This document shows, piece after piece, positions 34,260 to 45,318 of a DNA stretch of 64,000 bases. Both the position numbers and the translations under genes were made by a program. The notes beneath the pieces are model-generated. The model searched no databases. It was given only the letters and a program-made list of their open reading frames with translations, and had not been told where the DNA came from. Numbering within the stretch: the first letter of the stretch is position 1; each line of letters starts with the position of its first letter. Origin of the DNA: Hyphodiscus hymeniophilus (taxonomy: Eukaryota; Ascomycota; Leotiomycetes; Helotiales; Hyphodiscaceae); the NCBI GenBank assembly GCA_016508695.1, contig VNKQ01000016.1, positions 124,001 through 188,000 on the forward strand, written 5' to 3'.

Positions 34260-34294
34260 TTTAGTGTTTTTCGCACTAGTTATACACGGAGTTG
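34260..34294 (-). repeat. Right terminal inverted repeat
   Basis: Reading inward from 34294 on the minus strand: CAACTCCGTGTATAACTAGT, then GCGAAAAACAC. It is followed outward by the second TA (34295-34296). Confidence 0.9.
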
Positions 34295-34379
34295 TAAGCG
34301 CGCGAATAAGAACGGCTGGGAGTTGAAGATTCCAAAATTCTCCGTCAACGGTGGACCTTTGCGAGACCTGCAAGGATAG
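34295..34379 (+). pseudogene. Displaced 3' tail of the 2EXR gene
   Basis: The first 85 bases past the transposon have only one open frame, ending at TAG 34377-34379 (ANKNGWELKIPKFSVNGG is readable). Removing the element with one TA copy places this frame in phase with the frame that runs up to the left edge (30754-30871). This suggests the insertion split the last part of the 2EXR coding region. The join is inferred; no homologous end was compared. Confidence 0.5.
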
Positions 34380-34951
34380 GTAAGCCTAGTCTCTTGAATG
34401 TCTGAAGTGGGAAGCTAGAGCTAACTCACTGGAACAGGAAGTCCTGGTTGTTGTGGAGATTGAACAAAGTGCAAAGCAGCGGGAAGATCTTTGGGAGGAG
34501 GGAGGGGGCAACGGGGGAGGGGGGCCGTGGAGGCACGACTATGACATTGCCTTATGATTGATGCTTCGACGGAAATCCAGAACAGATAGAATTTCAATGC
34601 GATGATTTTGTTCTACACCAATACCTCAAATGGTCTGGAAGAATCTGAAACAGTAGGTTCGGAGGTTGCGATCAGCAGTGCAGAAATCCATTGCTAAGTT
34701 GTTGAAGTAAAAAGCCCTCTTTGGAGCCTTGGTCGATCCCAAAATAATTTTACAGCTGAAACTTTGGTATCCAGGATACTCAACTACGGAACTGAACCGT
34801 TTTGCAGTTTCAATACATGGAGTTTAGTGACTTATCACAATCACTGAAATGCACTGATGAGCAAGGACTTTCATGCTACCACGGCTGCGCTGAACCTAAT
34901 AATCGCCAATTCTAGTCAAATGTTGTTGATATACTACGGCAGCGGATTGCC
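34380..34951. other. Intergenic
   Basis: Probable 3' region of the split 2EXR gene and of the convergent minus-strand gene. A G-rich, C-poor stretch occurs at ~34480-34530. No gene. Confidence 0.5.
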
Positions 34952-36028
34952 TTACTCTTGTGACCATCCCCTCTTCCACAGCCAGAAGTATCCATGTTGC
35001 TGTAACCGCTGGCCCCATGTACCGACGATGCCAAACGGCGTCATCGATGCCTTCCAGTCCCAGCTCAATTGCCCTGGATAATTGATATAGATCTTCTTCA
35101 TCTCAATCTCACCATTCATGACGACAGTTCCCTCCAACGTAAAATCACCAACACCGTCGCTTCCAGAAGCCTTGAATGCCCATCTCCCAAACTCTGGCGC
35201 TGCAGCAAACCGTATTCCTTTCATGTGTGGATCCCATCTTGCACGTCTCAGGTTCATTGAATAGTCGTAGTAACCCACCCATTCGCCACTCTCAAGAAAG
35301 GAACGAGAGGTCATGACAGGAAGGTGACCAATACCGGAGAAGTTAGAAAACGGCATTGGTTCTCCCAAAAGATCCCAAAATGGGATTCTCGATGGCGATG
35401 GTAGAGGGGTTTCTCCTAGAACGAGAGGAGCGTCCACCACGAGAGAACAAATTAGGCTCAAGCTCGGGTTCACTGCTTGATTGAAGTTTGAAGGGCCAGA
35501 AAGTAGAATTTGGCCAGCATATTCACGAAGCTCCGGGGCTACAGGGGAATCTCGCTTCAAAGCTACAGTGGCATGGTGAAGAAACGTCGCGTTGATGCAG
35601 AAATTGATCGTCTGAGGATCCAGGAAAAGGAATGGTTGTATACAGTGAAGCTTGTCAACGATCTGCTGGCAACGCCCTTCTTGCATGTTGAAAGGATGAT
35701 TCAGTGCTATGAGCTGCGGAGCCCAGCTTAGTATTGGATCTGGAGCGTTGGCGCCCTGGGCTTGGACCAGAGCTGTGTCAGAATGTTGCTCGTCGCCCGA
35801 CTGTGGCACCCCAGTTAGTCCGACAACACCTTTCCAGCTCTTGTCTCCGGCCACAGCGCTGTCAAGCCACGCCCACGCATACGAATCTGCCAGTGCCAGG
35901 GCAGCGAGACTCGAGGTAGATTGAACTTTCGTGATCAAACTATGCTCGATACAAGGAGGCGACAATCCATTTTGGGGCTGTTTAGAGACTTCAATTGATG
36001 TATGTAACTCCCTCAAGCCTGGCTCTCC
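34952..36028 (-). CDS. Hypothetical fungal protein, 5' end unresolved
   Basis: Not recognised. The open frame gives ~355 residues and ends MTPFGIVGTWGQ...GYFWLWKRGWSQE, a style of C-terminus seen in uncharacterised filamentous-fungus proteins. Middle segments include GEWVGYYDYSMNLRRARWDP and GVGDFTLEGTVVMNGEIEM, probably a beta-rich ligand-binding or lipocalin-like part (inference). There is no in-frame ATG before 35686. A good branch point (CTAAT) and acceptor at 36029 suggest the first exon lies upstream of 36050, but I could not identify it. No catalytic motif seen. Confidence 0.6.
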   Translation of the reverse strand, partial: GEPGLRELHTSIEVSKQPQNGLSPPCIEHSLITKVQSTSSLAALALADSYAWAWLDSAVAGDKSWKGVVGLTGVPQSGDEQHSDTALVQAQGANAPDPILSWAPQLIALNHPFNMQEGRCQQIVDKLHCIQPFLFLDPQTINFCINATFLHHATVALKRDSPVAPELREYAGQILLSGPSNFNQAVNPSLSLICSLVVDAPLVLGETPLPSPSRIPFWDLLGEPMPFSNFSGIGHLPVMTSRSFLESGEWVGYYDYSMNLRRARWDPHMKGIRFAAAPEFGRWAFKASGSDGVGDFTLEGTVVMNGEIEMKKIYINYPGQLSWDWKASMTPFGIVGTWGQRLQQHGYFWLWKRGWSQE

Positions 36029-36245
36029 CTAGGTGTGATTCGTGCTGGATTAGTCCCATGATTACAATTCGAATTTCTTTATGCAACGCATTTGATCGAC
36101 CGACAAAAACAATAACGCCCAGACCGAACATCCTGCGTCAAGCCACCCATATAATTACTGCATCTTATCCGAGAATAAAAGCAACGCAAACACTATCACT
36201 CAGCTCGCCTTCTTAGACACCTATTCCCACTATCCCCATGTATTT

Positions 36246-36806
36246 CTAGAAGTGGCTAACGCTTGTAACTGTGTCGTAGGTTGACTGATTGCCCACATTG
36301 ACCGAGACTTGGTGCAACGACGTGTAAGGTGAGGCAAGCGCACCGATCAGCTCGAAGACCGCGACGGAAATGACAGCAGGTCCGTCTGGCATGTTGGGAT
36401 CAATGTACATTGTGAATCCTGCCGGAGTGAACTTTGAAAAGTTGAGGTATTCAGATTCGACGACTGTGCCCAGAGACTCCTGATATCCTGACCCTGGAGC
36501 AATACCGGCAACGATGGCGACATTCTGGACGGCTCTGGATGTCACAGGGCAGTCAGCCATTGCTCTCTGAGGGATGTAGGGGAAGGAAAAAGTTCTGAAG
36601 GCATGTCTCCAACGGGAGTGCTCCAAGGAAGCCTCGAATAGGATATTTTCTTCCCTGACGTACATATTGTGTGCTTCGGTGTTATAACTGACCCAGAAGG
36701 GTTGCCCGGCAGCAATGCTGGCTGGTGCAGTGATGCTGTTGATGAATGCATTCGCTCCAGAGAGGAAGATAAATGCAACGACGAATGCAGTGGATGAGAA
36801 ACGCAT
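36246..36806 (-). CDS. Nis1-family secreted protein (candidate effector)
   Basis: Small secreted protein of the Nis1 family; in plant pathogens, members act outside or at the host cell to damp pattern-triggered immunity, while saprotrophs also carry copies. Signal peptide at 1-20 (MRFSSTAFVVAFIFLSGANA). The Nis1-like fold is indicated by INSITAPASIAAGQPFWVSY, NVAIVAGIAPGSGYQESLGT, and PDGPAVISVAVFEL, then VSVNVGNQST near the end. As an uninterrupted frame it is 186 aa. Between 36659 and 36567 there is a likely 93-nt in-frame intron (GT donor, strong pyrimidine tract and CAG), which would give 155 aa, nearer the usual family size. A TATA-like TATTTATA lies ~155 bases upstream. Confidence 0.75.
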   Translation of the reverse strand: MRFSSTAFVVAFIFLSGANAFINSITAPASIAAGQPFWVSYNTEAHNMYVREENILFEASLEHSRWRHAFRTFSFPYIPQRAMADCPVTSRAVQNVAIVAGIAPGSGYQESLGTVVESEYLNFSKFTPAGFTMYIDPNMPDGPAVISVAVFELIGALASPYTSLHQVSVNVGNQSTYDTVTSVSHF

Positions 36807-37812
36807 CTTGGCTGCTGATGAGGCGATAGAATGGGTAGATGAGGATGTGTGTGGTATTGGATGTGGTATTGAATGGATTGAAAGCTGATTTGTAAAATAC
36901 CAAATGTTTGATCGGTGGTGTAATGTGTTGAAGTGATGCTTGAATAATATGGCAGGTTATAAATATGGAATTGGCAATGGTTGTGCCTTCTCTTTCTGTA
37001 GAATCTTGGTCATACTTACGAACTACACGCTGGAGCCTGGAATATGCTTGAGTATTTGAGCTCCTGCTCCACAGAACACATAACAACTACGTTCAAGCTG
37101 AATATCGAGTCAACCTGTTCGCCCGTTTTAGCCACCATCGACAGCACCCAAATATTGCACCGTTTCGGCAAAAGAAATATTCATATGAGACGCGGGTTGC
37201 GTCTGTGGCATGATATTAACAATTTTCATTACATTGACAGATCTGCCAAGATTGCTCGTGTTGCAGGCGAAGCCATCTTGTGATACCCGTGAAATCGACA
37301 ATGGTCTTTGAAATGAACGCCGTTCGAAATTGTGATTCTTGGGTACTGGTGACTTAGCTTTCTCCTTCCCAGCGGTAAGGTAGCATAAGGGACGAAGAGA
37401 AATCTCAAATGAAATCTCAAAATGGAAAAGTGCAAAAGCAAAATGAGTGCAAAAAGTCGCCCCGCTTGCGCTTTGTTTGAGCTACAGTCGCTATGTCTGT
37501 CTCCCCTTGATTTGCACTGGAGTCTCAAGGCCAGCCATTAGTTGCGAACACTTTTCAATAGCTTTTTCCTCCGACGGATTAAAACAGTCACGATGATAAA
37601 GGGTGGATGGAAGGACTCCAATACGCTTTGATCTGGCATCATATGTTCGAGAAGGGTGGCCTCTGGCCTCGGTATATTATTTTTGAGCCAAAAATGCGGG
37701 GAAGTGGCACAGCATTCATTTCGGCCACACCTGTATGGGGACGCCACCGACCGAGGTACGCAATACGCATGCAGTTCAGAAGCACGAAAATAAACTCTCG
37801 CCATAGCTTTGA
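36807..37812. other. Intergenic, 1 kb
   Basis: Divergent spacer between the Nis1-like gene and the DUF3712 gene; the first exon of the latter may hide here. Open frames at 37607-37962 show no domain. Confidence 0.45.
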
Positions 37813-38672
37813 ATGAATCTTGAAATCTCGTTTGCCTTCCAAATAATCACGCATATCACCAGAATGAACGCAATCGTGCAATACGTCGTCAATTCCTCGA
37901 CGCTCGAGGTGTCCTGGATCAAAATCACCAATGCTACCCAGGAGTTGGTTCAATTTACCCATTTAGGAATTGAACTAACACAAATAGTTCTTTCATAATG
38001 TCAATCGACTCCCGAGTGACCGGCACGGGGCCAATGAGCTCCACCATGTCCGCAATGGAACTGGACATGTCTGGTCCGGGAGGAGCATTCGGGCGTCTGC
38101 GACTCCCAGAAATCAAAACCAAATCGACCGGCACCCAAGTGGAAGTGAGGGACCAAATGATCAAAATCACGAACATGGAAGCCTTCAAAGCTTTTGTGAA
38201 AGCACTCATTCAAGACGAGTCGCTCATTTTACGATTGGAAAACGGGCATGCTACCATCAAAGCGCTCTTCGCGAATGCAAAGATCATCTATGCGAAAGAT
38301 ATCCATTTGAAGGGTATGAACGGACCGAAAACCATCATGGTGAAGACGGAGGGTCATGGAAAGAATTTCACGAATGTTATGAGGTCTACTAACCCGAGTC
38401 CAGTGGAGATGGATCTGGGGACGTTGAACGAGTCAATCGTCAATGCGAACGGGAAGAAGATTGCGGAGCAAACGGGAACGGTGTATTTGATGCGGGGTGA
38501 GACGGACTTTGTTATGGCTGGAAGCGTGACGGGTGTTGCTGCGGAGGGAGATGCGAGGATTGTGGGGTTGAGCGTTGAGGAGGATAATTGGAATAACCTT
38601 ACAATACCTTATCTGAATACTGCAACGACGGTCACGGAGAAGTTTATAGCATTTTGCAAGACGAATGCATAG
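37813..38672 (+). CDS. DUF3712 family protein
   Basis: Two supported exons, 37813-37943 and 37988-38672 (44-nt intron), give 271 aa from ATG 37813, or 254 aa from ATG 37864. Splicing creates NATQDSFIMSIDSRVTGTGP, the typical DUF3712 beginning (a short strand, then a small LEA/lipid-binding-like repeat). GRLRLPEIKTKSTGTQVEV, KAFVKALIQDESLILRLENG and LHLKGMNG-type strands follow. Family members usually have an N-terminal membrane helix and are vacuolar or membrane-associated; none is visible in these exons, and a splice acceptor just before 37864 suggests that the true first exon is further upstream. Function unknown. Confidence 0.8.
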
Positions 38673-39412
38673 TTTAAGCCGATTGATGTTAAGGGAGCCA
38701 AATCATATTAAACATTTTGGGCACTCGAAGGAACCTTGAAGCCATCACTCGATTCAGCATCGGAATCCGCTAGCAATTATTTGTCTTTCAAGCTTCAATC
38801 ACATTAGTTCCAAATGTTTGCCCTTTTATTAACATACGTGATATCGTGTTTATAATTATTCTCACATCCATTGCTTTAGCATTGTCCCTGCACGAGTGTC
38901 GACTGTCCAATACCGCCAAGATTGTAGTGCTCGATCTTAGGCATATTTTGGATGATAATCAGTCCAACAATGCACGGGAATCTTCCAGCTTTCCTACAAT
39001 GAAGTAGGCTATTACCACCTATTCTGCAGACTCTTCTGTTCCATCCGGATTCATATATACCTATGTTTCATTCCGAGTAAAATGACGGCATCGTGGGTCA
39101 ACCCAATAAATACAATTTCCAAGGAAACTTGCTTCTTCCAATTGAAATCCATTCACTCAACCCAAATCGTGGTATTAGCTTCCGTCTCGTCCCATACTCC
39201 CAGGTTTCGTCGTCCGTTATGCCATGGATACAATTGTCGCTGACGAATTTCCAATGCACTCCGTGGCGACTGACACCATCCGAGGGGTAGGTTGCCATAA
39301 TCCCCCATTTGTGCAATCTTACATTTACCGTAAGTCGAAGGCCAAACGGCCCAACCACAGCTCATATATCGATAATCTAAGACTTTGTAGGAATAACTTT
39401 TGCACAACGTAT
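38673..39412. other. Intergenic between convergent genes
   Basis: Nothing supported; short frames around 39093-39436 overlap on both strands without domains. Confidence 0.5.
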
Positions 39413-40738
39413 CTATGTGATACAGCTAAGATGTAGAGTCTCAGGGGTGACACCCGCCATTCGAGTGCGAATGCGTTGCAATATACTTAAAACATTGTCA
39501 TCATCGCCATAATGCCGCTCCAGATACTTGCAGATTGCTTCACACTCGAAACAAGTTCGACGGTACATCCACCACTCCCGCAAAACGTCGTCCTGTAAAG
39601 GGGAAATGATGGCGTACCAGTATGCCATTAATATTAAGGCAGCTACATCCTTCTGCTCAAGGAGTTGTCTGAAATCTTGATGCATGCAGCCCAAGAAGCC
39701 CAGGAAGACGCCGAAGTTTTCCTCGTTGCAATCAACTCCGAGCATACGCGCCAGATATAATGCTGCCGCGAGATATGGATTGTTCTCCTGTAAGGAACCA
39801 CTCCCCAAATTGCACAGGTGGAGCAGTTCTGCGGGAAGGACTTGCAGCTCTGGGCTATATAGAACGGGTGTGGCGAATTGCAAGAAATTCGGCACCATTG
39901 GATAAAATATACTGTCTTCTCTCATTGGATCTGCAATCTTCCAAATTGCTTTTTTGCCTTCAGTCATCTTAATCCAATCCAGATCAGATGGTGAGTGTGG
40001 TTTCAACGGCCACGCCTCCTCTGATGTAGTAGCCGGGCACGATGCAAAGGAAAGTGCGCCGAGAAGGCCGGCGCAAGCCCACAGTGCATCTTGCTCCGAG
40101 GGTTCGATGCCCTTGGTCAACCTCTCATTGAGTAACGATGCTCCTTGCGACCAATGGAAAGCTATGGCAGCGGAAGGCTTCGCGTTTGACTGACTGGCCA
40201 GGTGATGGTCATGCATCAAGGTAAGGGTGAGCACAATGTTGAGAAGAAAAGGATGCTGACTTTATTAATTTCCATGTAGACTGAAGAAGGGAGATTGACG
40301 AACAGAGAGAGTAAGTTTGGCGAAAGCATTCTGATAGACGTGGATACATGTACCCATCCCGATCGTCAGAACTGTCCTCCTGTGAAACTTGTCGAGCAGT
40401 TCCAGATCCTGCGAGGTAAATTTGCCACCAGGAGGAGAATTCAATGCACTCGTTTGCTTACTACCTGGCATGCAGTTGATGATGTTGAGAACGATGCTGT
40501 TTTCGGAGCTGGGAGGTAGGTGTATAATATGAACATAACCATGCCGTGGTAGTGGATGCAGCAGTGCATCGTTTGGGTGATAATTGCAAGAAGTCCCGTA
40601 GGCTTTACACCTTTGACACCTCGGTTTCCTCTCATCACACTTGATTTTCCGGATCTTACAGTTTCCACAACCATGTCGAGACTTTGGATGTGACCTTGAT
40701 CGAGAGCTTTTCTCGTCGTATCGTTTATCCCCAGACAT
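39413..40738 (-). CDS. Zn2Cys6 transcription factor
   Basis: Fungal binuclear-cluster regulator. Exons 40738-40304 and 40255-39413 (48-nt intron) join to 425 aa; ATG at 40738 (MSGDKRYDEKSS). The Zn2Cys6 cluster at ~24-51 is complete: C-x2-C-x6-C-x6-C-x2-C-x6-C (CGNCKIRKIKCDERKPRCQ...). The Lys/Arg-rich flank serves as nuclear signal. After the splice, HPFLLNIVLTLTLMHDHHLA begins the fungal-specific regulatory (middle homology) region, of the shorter kind seen in sterol-uptake (Upc2-like) regulators. No metabolic cluster is adjacent, so its targets cannot be guessed. Confidence 0.9.
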
Positions 40739-42887
40739 TGCAAACTTGCGGCAGAAAATTGTCTCGTTTACTCGGACGTAGTAACGGAGGTGCAGAATCA
40801 CTTTGCAATTGCTCACCAAGGGTTGGAATGGAACGGAGGAATGAAATGAGTTGATTGTAAATTGGGTCGGGCCATAAAGTTGTAATGTAGCAGGGGTCTT
40901 GCGGTAGTATTTCAGTCTAACCTCAGCTCGGGTGTACTAACCCGTGTTCAGTCAAAGTATTTCCTTTCAGCTGGCGGGCACAATTGTCCGGAACGGAAAA
41001 ACGATAATCCGTAATCCGGAGCAACATCAGGGCTGTAAACAAGACATGTAGAACTTCTATCTTTACACCAACGCTCTGACCTAATTGAGAAGCCCTCTAG
41101 CCCTTTCTGGTGTATGTCTACTATCAATTTCTTCATATGATGCTCTTTTCTGGGCTTTCCACTGCTGTTGGCCTCAGAGCATACCCTCTTGCTTTGGCGG
41201 CTCCTGAGCGCTTCGACGATTCTCTTACTGACTTAGTGGCTCCTGACATTAATATTCTCAAGATTAATACGACCAAATAGATCTTTGTCTTTGGCCCTTG
41301 GTTTGCTTTGAATTGAATTTATGACAGTTAGAACCCACGTGATGTAACTAGCCCAACTGATTAGTCATGTGACCCGCAGAACCTGCACTTCGACCTTAAA
41401 GGATCAGATCCATCAACACCGATTCCTGTACCACCTCACGTAATAAGTGAAGGCACGGAAATAACAGTTGGTGTATCGACAATGACCCTGAGTAGAACCT
41501 GCTCGGTGACAGACACGATATTACCCATCACGATACTGAAGAAAAACGAGGCGCAAACAGTCGGTGCAACTTTGCGGTTATGAGCCGTCCTTTTCGGTAT
41601 CATTCCTGATCGCTTAGAAGAATCCTCTGCCAGTTAAAATGGTCAAACGATTCATGTTGGTATCATCGCCTATCTCACTAAGGGAAGCATTGTTCTTCGG
41701 ATCCTTTGTCTTCCTGCCAGCGACAGACTTCTGCCATATTGGTGTCTCTAGTACAAATATTGAGGATGGGTCGCATAAGCTAAGCGGCTTGATCTCAGCA
41801 GGCCAGCTCCCATGGTCGGATTGACAATGACTGCCATGCGTCCTCTTATGCAAGATGCTGGGATGCACTTGCTTCTACTTATGCTCAGATGTTCCTGCTT
41901 TCGCTTGAAGTTGAGACTAAAGGGGGCTTGACCTTTATTCCAGCAGTACCAGTAGGACGTCCGATTTGGAATTTGGTCGGTTCAGCAGCAAGATTTCTCA
42001 GCGTCAGCGTGTCCAGGAGCGCGATCGTTGACTTCGGCCGGCATAGGAAGGGGTGGTTCAGGCACCATTGCTGTCTCTGGGCGGAACAGATACAGGTTCA
42101 GTATATTCCTGGTGAGGATACGGTTGAATCGATTACGGGGTTTTCCATTTCTATTGAAGAAAAGACACAGCTCATTCCGTTTCGGTGCCCGTCGACCATC
42201 AGATTAAGCCATATCAGGCTGAGCCATAATGACACACCTTCGTGACGCCACTGAGCTCCACTAAAAGCTCATAGCATTTCATTATCGCAAAATTAAGCCG
42301 ACGGCAGGGTATTTGTCGAGGGAGGATAATTCACTTTGATATCGCCTTGAAGATTCTCTATGGCTAGGAAACAGGGCGTCGGTCTCTGGGAAAATGGTAC
42401 CCGTGCGAAGTCGGTGAAGTGATTGTATTGGAGGCCCAAATGCTTGAATCTTACCCGTCCAGTAAAGAGGCTGTGTACCGTAGCGCATGCAGCCTGCTGC
42501 AGCCGAGCGAGAGATTGTGGACGCGCAGATGGATATGATTGAACAATGGGCCTGCTGTGTTCTTTCGGACTACATGCAGGGCAGGGATTGGTATTCCGCA
42601 AGGCTGTCTACAAGGTGGGCGTGGCAGATTTAGGACTAACGGAAGAGCTGGGCTTTCATTGATCTCGTCTTCTGCCTAAAGTCTCGGAACCGCCTCCATC
42701 ACATCATTCATCTCGCGATGGGACTGGACTTTGCGATGGAATACTGAGCGAGGCTCGAAGCATCTTTTCATTCCGTATACTCGCAAACAAGAGCTCCTAC
42801 TACTGGCTATCAACCAGTTAGGAAGTCGCAGCCTTGCGTCGCAGAAACACTTCGTGGTTACGCTGCCTTCGCAAAAACGAAACAAAC
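40739..42887. other. Intergenic, 2.1 kb
   Basis: The largest gene-poor stretch after the transposon. It contains one member of a 28-bp direct repeat pair (40913-40940). An open frame at 41889-42245 (+) is protein-like in composition but matches no domain and has no partner exon that I can find. Confidence 0.45.
40913..40940 (+). repeat. 28-bp direct repeat, copy 1
   Basis: Matches 45291-45318 with two mismatches over 28 bases (starts CAGTCTAACCTCAGCTCGGG). The pair brackets the STAND/ankyrin gene. Confidence 0.7.
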
Positions 42888-45200
42888 ATGGCCGAAATTG
42901 TCGGCGTCGTCGCAAGCGGAATCGCAGTTGCGCAACTTGCCGGCCAGCTTACAAGTAGCATCGTCAAATTAAAGGGCTTCTGGGACCATATCAGCGAGAT
43001 CCCTGATGAGATCCGGCAACTATCTCGGCAAATTGAACTACTGAACTTCATCCTCTGCCGGGTCAAAGATGATGTGTACTCTCCAGAGTCTTCCAAGGAC
43101 ACGTACTTTGAGCAGAGCTTTGGTCTCTGCCAGGAAGCTGCGGATGAGTTAAGCAGTCTCGTGTCCGAGCTAACGGAAAAGATCAACGGCAAGACAAGAT
43201 GGAGGAAGAAAGCCGGAGCCGTCAGGGTGGTTCTAAAGACAGAAGAAATTGAGAGGCTGAGGAAAAGAATGGAAAAGGCAATTAGCCTCTTAAGTCTGGC
43301 GTACCAGTGTCATACTCAGTCAGTAGATCAGAACGACCGGACTGTGTTGCGCTTACATTTTGACAGTGCCATGCAGCAGCGACTGCCCGACCTTATTTCG
43401 GCGAGATTGTCGAACATGATGAGCACGTTGGCTTTCAATCCTTCTATGCCTGCGCATACGGTCCCGAAACTGGAGGAGATTATGAATAATACCGTGCCGT
43501 CTATCGATATTACCAAATTGAACGAGGAGACTGCTACATCTAGTAGCCCTACACAGCTCGAAAAGCATAATCAATGCTGGAACCAATCTACATCATGGAC
43601 ACATTTTCTTCTGGGGTCATTTGAATATTGGAAGAAAAGACAGAGTAATGGTTCAAGTAAGCAGAGGCTTGAGATCTATGCCAAGTATCGATGTCCGAGG
43701 TGGCTCTGCGACATAGTTTACGATTACCAATATTGCCAGGAGGACTATGCAGGGTTGCGATTCAGTCTTAAAACATATCCTATACTACCGCGGAACCATG
43801 AAGTTTTTTCGGCTTACACGCGATGGAGATATAACTGGCCTCCAGAATATTCAGGCGACCGGCCATCAAAGTCTGTTCGCCGCTAGGAACGAGGGTGGGC
43901 AAAGTCTTTTACATGTAAGCAATACTGAGTAGATGGCGCCATGTTTGTACCGCTAATATCATCAACCTCGTTCGTTAGATAGCATTATGGCACGGACGAT
44001 TTGAAGCCGCCACGATGCTCATGAATTGCGGAGCTGATCCTGAGGCCAAAGACGAAGATAATCAGTGAGTGGCTATGATCTCTCTCTCTACCCTCCCTTC
44101 ATCCCTTTCCTTATCTTTCTTCTACTTTCCTATTTGGTGGTTAGTAGTGTGCTGTGATTGTTCTGCCTGACTGCCATTCTAGAACTTCGCTGCATTACTT
44201 GACTAATTATAGACCAAAAGACACCAAACAGGAGTCTATGGTCATGGAACTATGCCGATTGTTTGTCAATAGGTGCAAAACTGATATCGATCAGCTGGTT
44301 GGAACCGAGCGAACTGTGAACAAGCGTGGGTGGTATTTTATCGATTGGTTTCGGGCGTCTGCATGCGTGCTACAATTCCTCCAGGAACAGACATATCCTC
44401 CCTACCAACACCTGCCAATACTAGACCGCATTGAAGCATTGAATATGATCCATTATTCGGAAGAACATAGCCTGGATTTGTTCAAGCTAGCACTTGGAAA
44501 AAGCAATATATTGTCAGACGCGATCACCTGGCAATCTAGTGATGGACGGACAATCCTCCATTACATAGCGGAGGCTTTGGGTGCTACGAGCAGGAAGGCG
44601 CTGGACCTATACCATATTGTTGGATCAAAGCATATCTATGCTACTCATGACTCGAACAGCGGGTATAATTGTTGGCGCACTTTTCTTAAAGAGGTTGTTG
44701 CGACAGGGGATGTGGACCTTCATAGCGAGTACAGCATCACACCACTGTGCGCACTACTCAATGACTATGAGTTTTATAATTTGAGCCTCTACCTAGGAAG
44801 CGATAGAGAATTCTTCTATATTCTAGGCCGAAAGTTTCAAGTCTGGCTCTCTGATTTAGAAGCATCGGGCGTCAATCTTCAACGGTATGGGGAAAGGGAA
44901 GAGCAGCTCGGTCTCAAAGCAAAATACAACTATGGTCTTAAAACAGAGATATATCATTTGGTTGGGTTCTCACATGGACCAAAGCTCGAAGATTGGGTAT
45001 TGTGGATCTCGGAGCCGACAGATCGCTATGCTGGGCAATTTTGGGAAATGATCGAAACCTATGAAGAGGAAGGGGAATCCACTGAATCCTCCCTTCGAAT
45101 TCCGGGGTCATGGGTGGACCCTGAAGCACTATCTGAGCTTGACTGCGAATTGGATAGCGATGCTGAGCTTGACTTCGAATCAGATAGTGATCCAGACTGA
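42888..45200 (+). CDS. STAND-type N-terminal domain / ankyrin protein, with a +1 frameshift
   Basis: The ATG at 42888 opens a fungal STAND/NACHT N-terminal domain (AEIVGVVASGIAVAQLAGQL, then FWDHISEIPDEIRQLSRQIE), found on heterokaryon-incompatibility and NLR-like proteins. A helical middle follows. At a TTTTTT run (43804-43809) the frame breaks; using five T restores VFRLTRDGDITGLQ. The gene then continues through an intron at 43915-43978 into GQSLLHIALWHGRFEAA plus NCGADPEAKDEDNQ (ankyrin repeat). After an intron at 44065-44182 it runs to 45200, ending in an acidic tail (DSDAELDFESDSD). No NACHT/NB-ARC ATPase is present. It may be a self/non-self or signalling scaffold (inference). The frameshift is either an assembly error or a true lesion. 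Confidence 0.72.
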
Positions 45201-45290
45201 TCTGAGAGGGCCAGTCTGTTGGGTGCTGTTGAAGTGGTCTCTAAACCAATAAGGGGACTTCTAAGCTCACTTCGGCTATGTAAGCAAGCT

Positions 45291-45318
45291 CAGTCTAACT
45301 TCAGCTCGGCTGTACTAA
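45291..45318 (+). repeat. 28-bp direct repeat, copy 2
   Basis: Second copy (starts CAGTCTAACTTCAGCTCGGC), same orientation as 40913-40940, 90 bases after the STAND/ankyrin stop. Confidence 0.7.

Larger units (their letters stand above)
30872..34294. mobile_element. RIP-altered Tc1/mariner-type DNA transposon, 3.4 kb
   Basis: Bounded by inverted repeats (30872-~30906 and ~34260-34294) that begin CAACTCCGTG and differ by only two C/T changes over ~31 bases before diverging. The element is flanked on both sides by TA (30870-30871 and 34295-34296), the target duplication of Tc1/mariner elements. The minus strand of the right third carries a decayed DDE transposase. The interior is extremely AT- and TA-rich with stop codons in all frames, as expected from RIP. 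At 3.4 kb it is about twice the usual length, so it may hold a second gene relic or a nested insertion in its left two thirds. Confidence 0.9.

Noticed and set aside
30872..34294. LTR retrotransposon as an explanation for the AT-rich block
   Set aside because: Ends are inverted, not direct, repeats with a TA duplication, and the readable enzyme is a DDE transposase rather than reverse transcriptase.
41889..42245. 118-aa plus-strand frame in the large gap before the STAND gene
   Set aside because: Composition is plausible, but there is no domain and no joining exon on either side.
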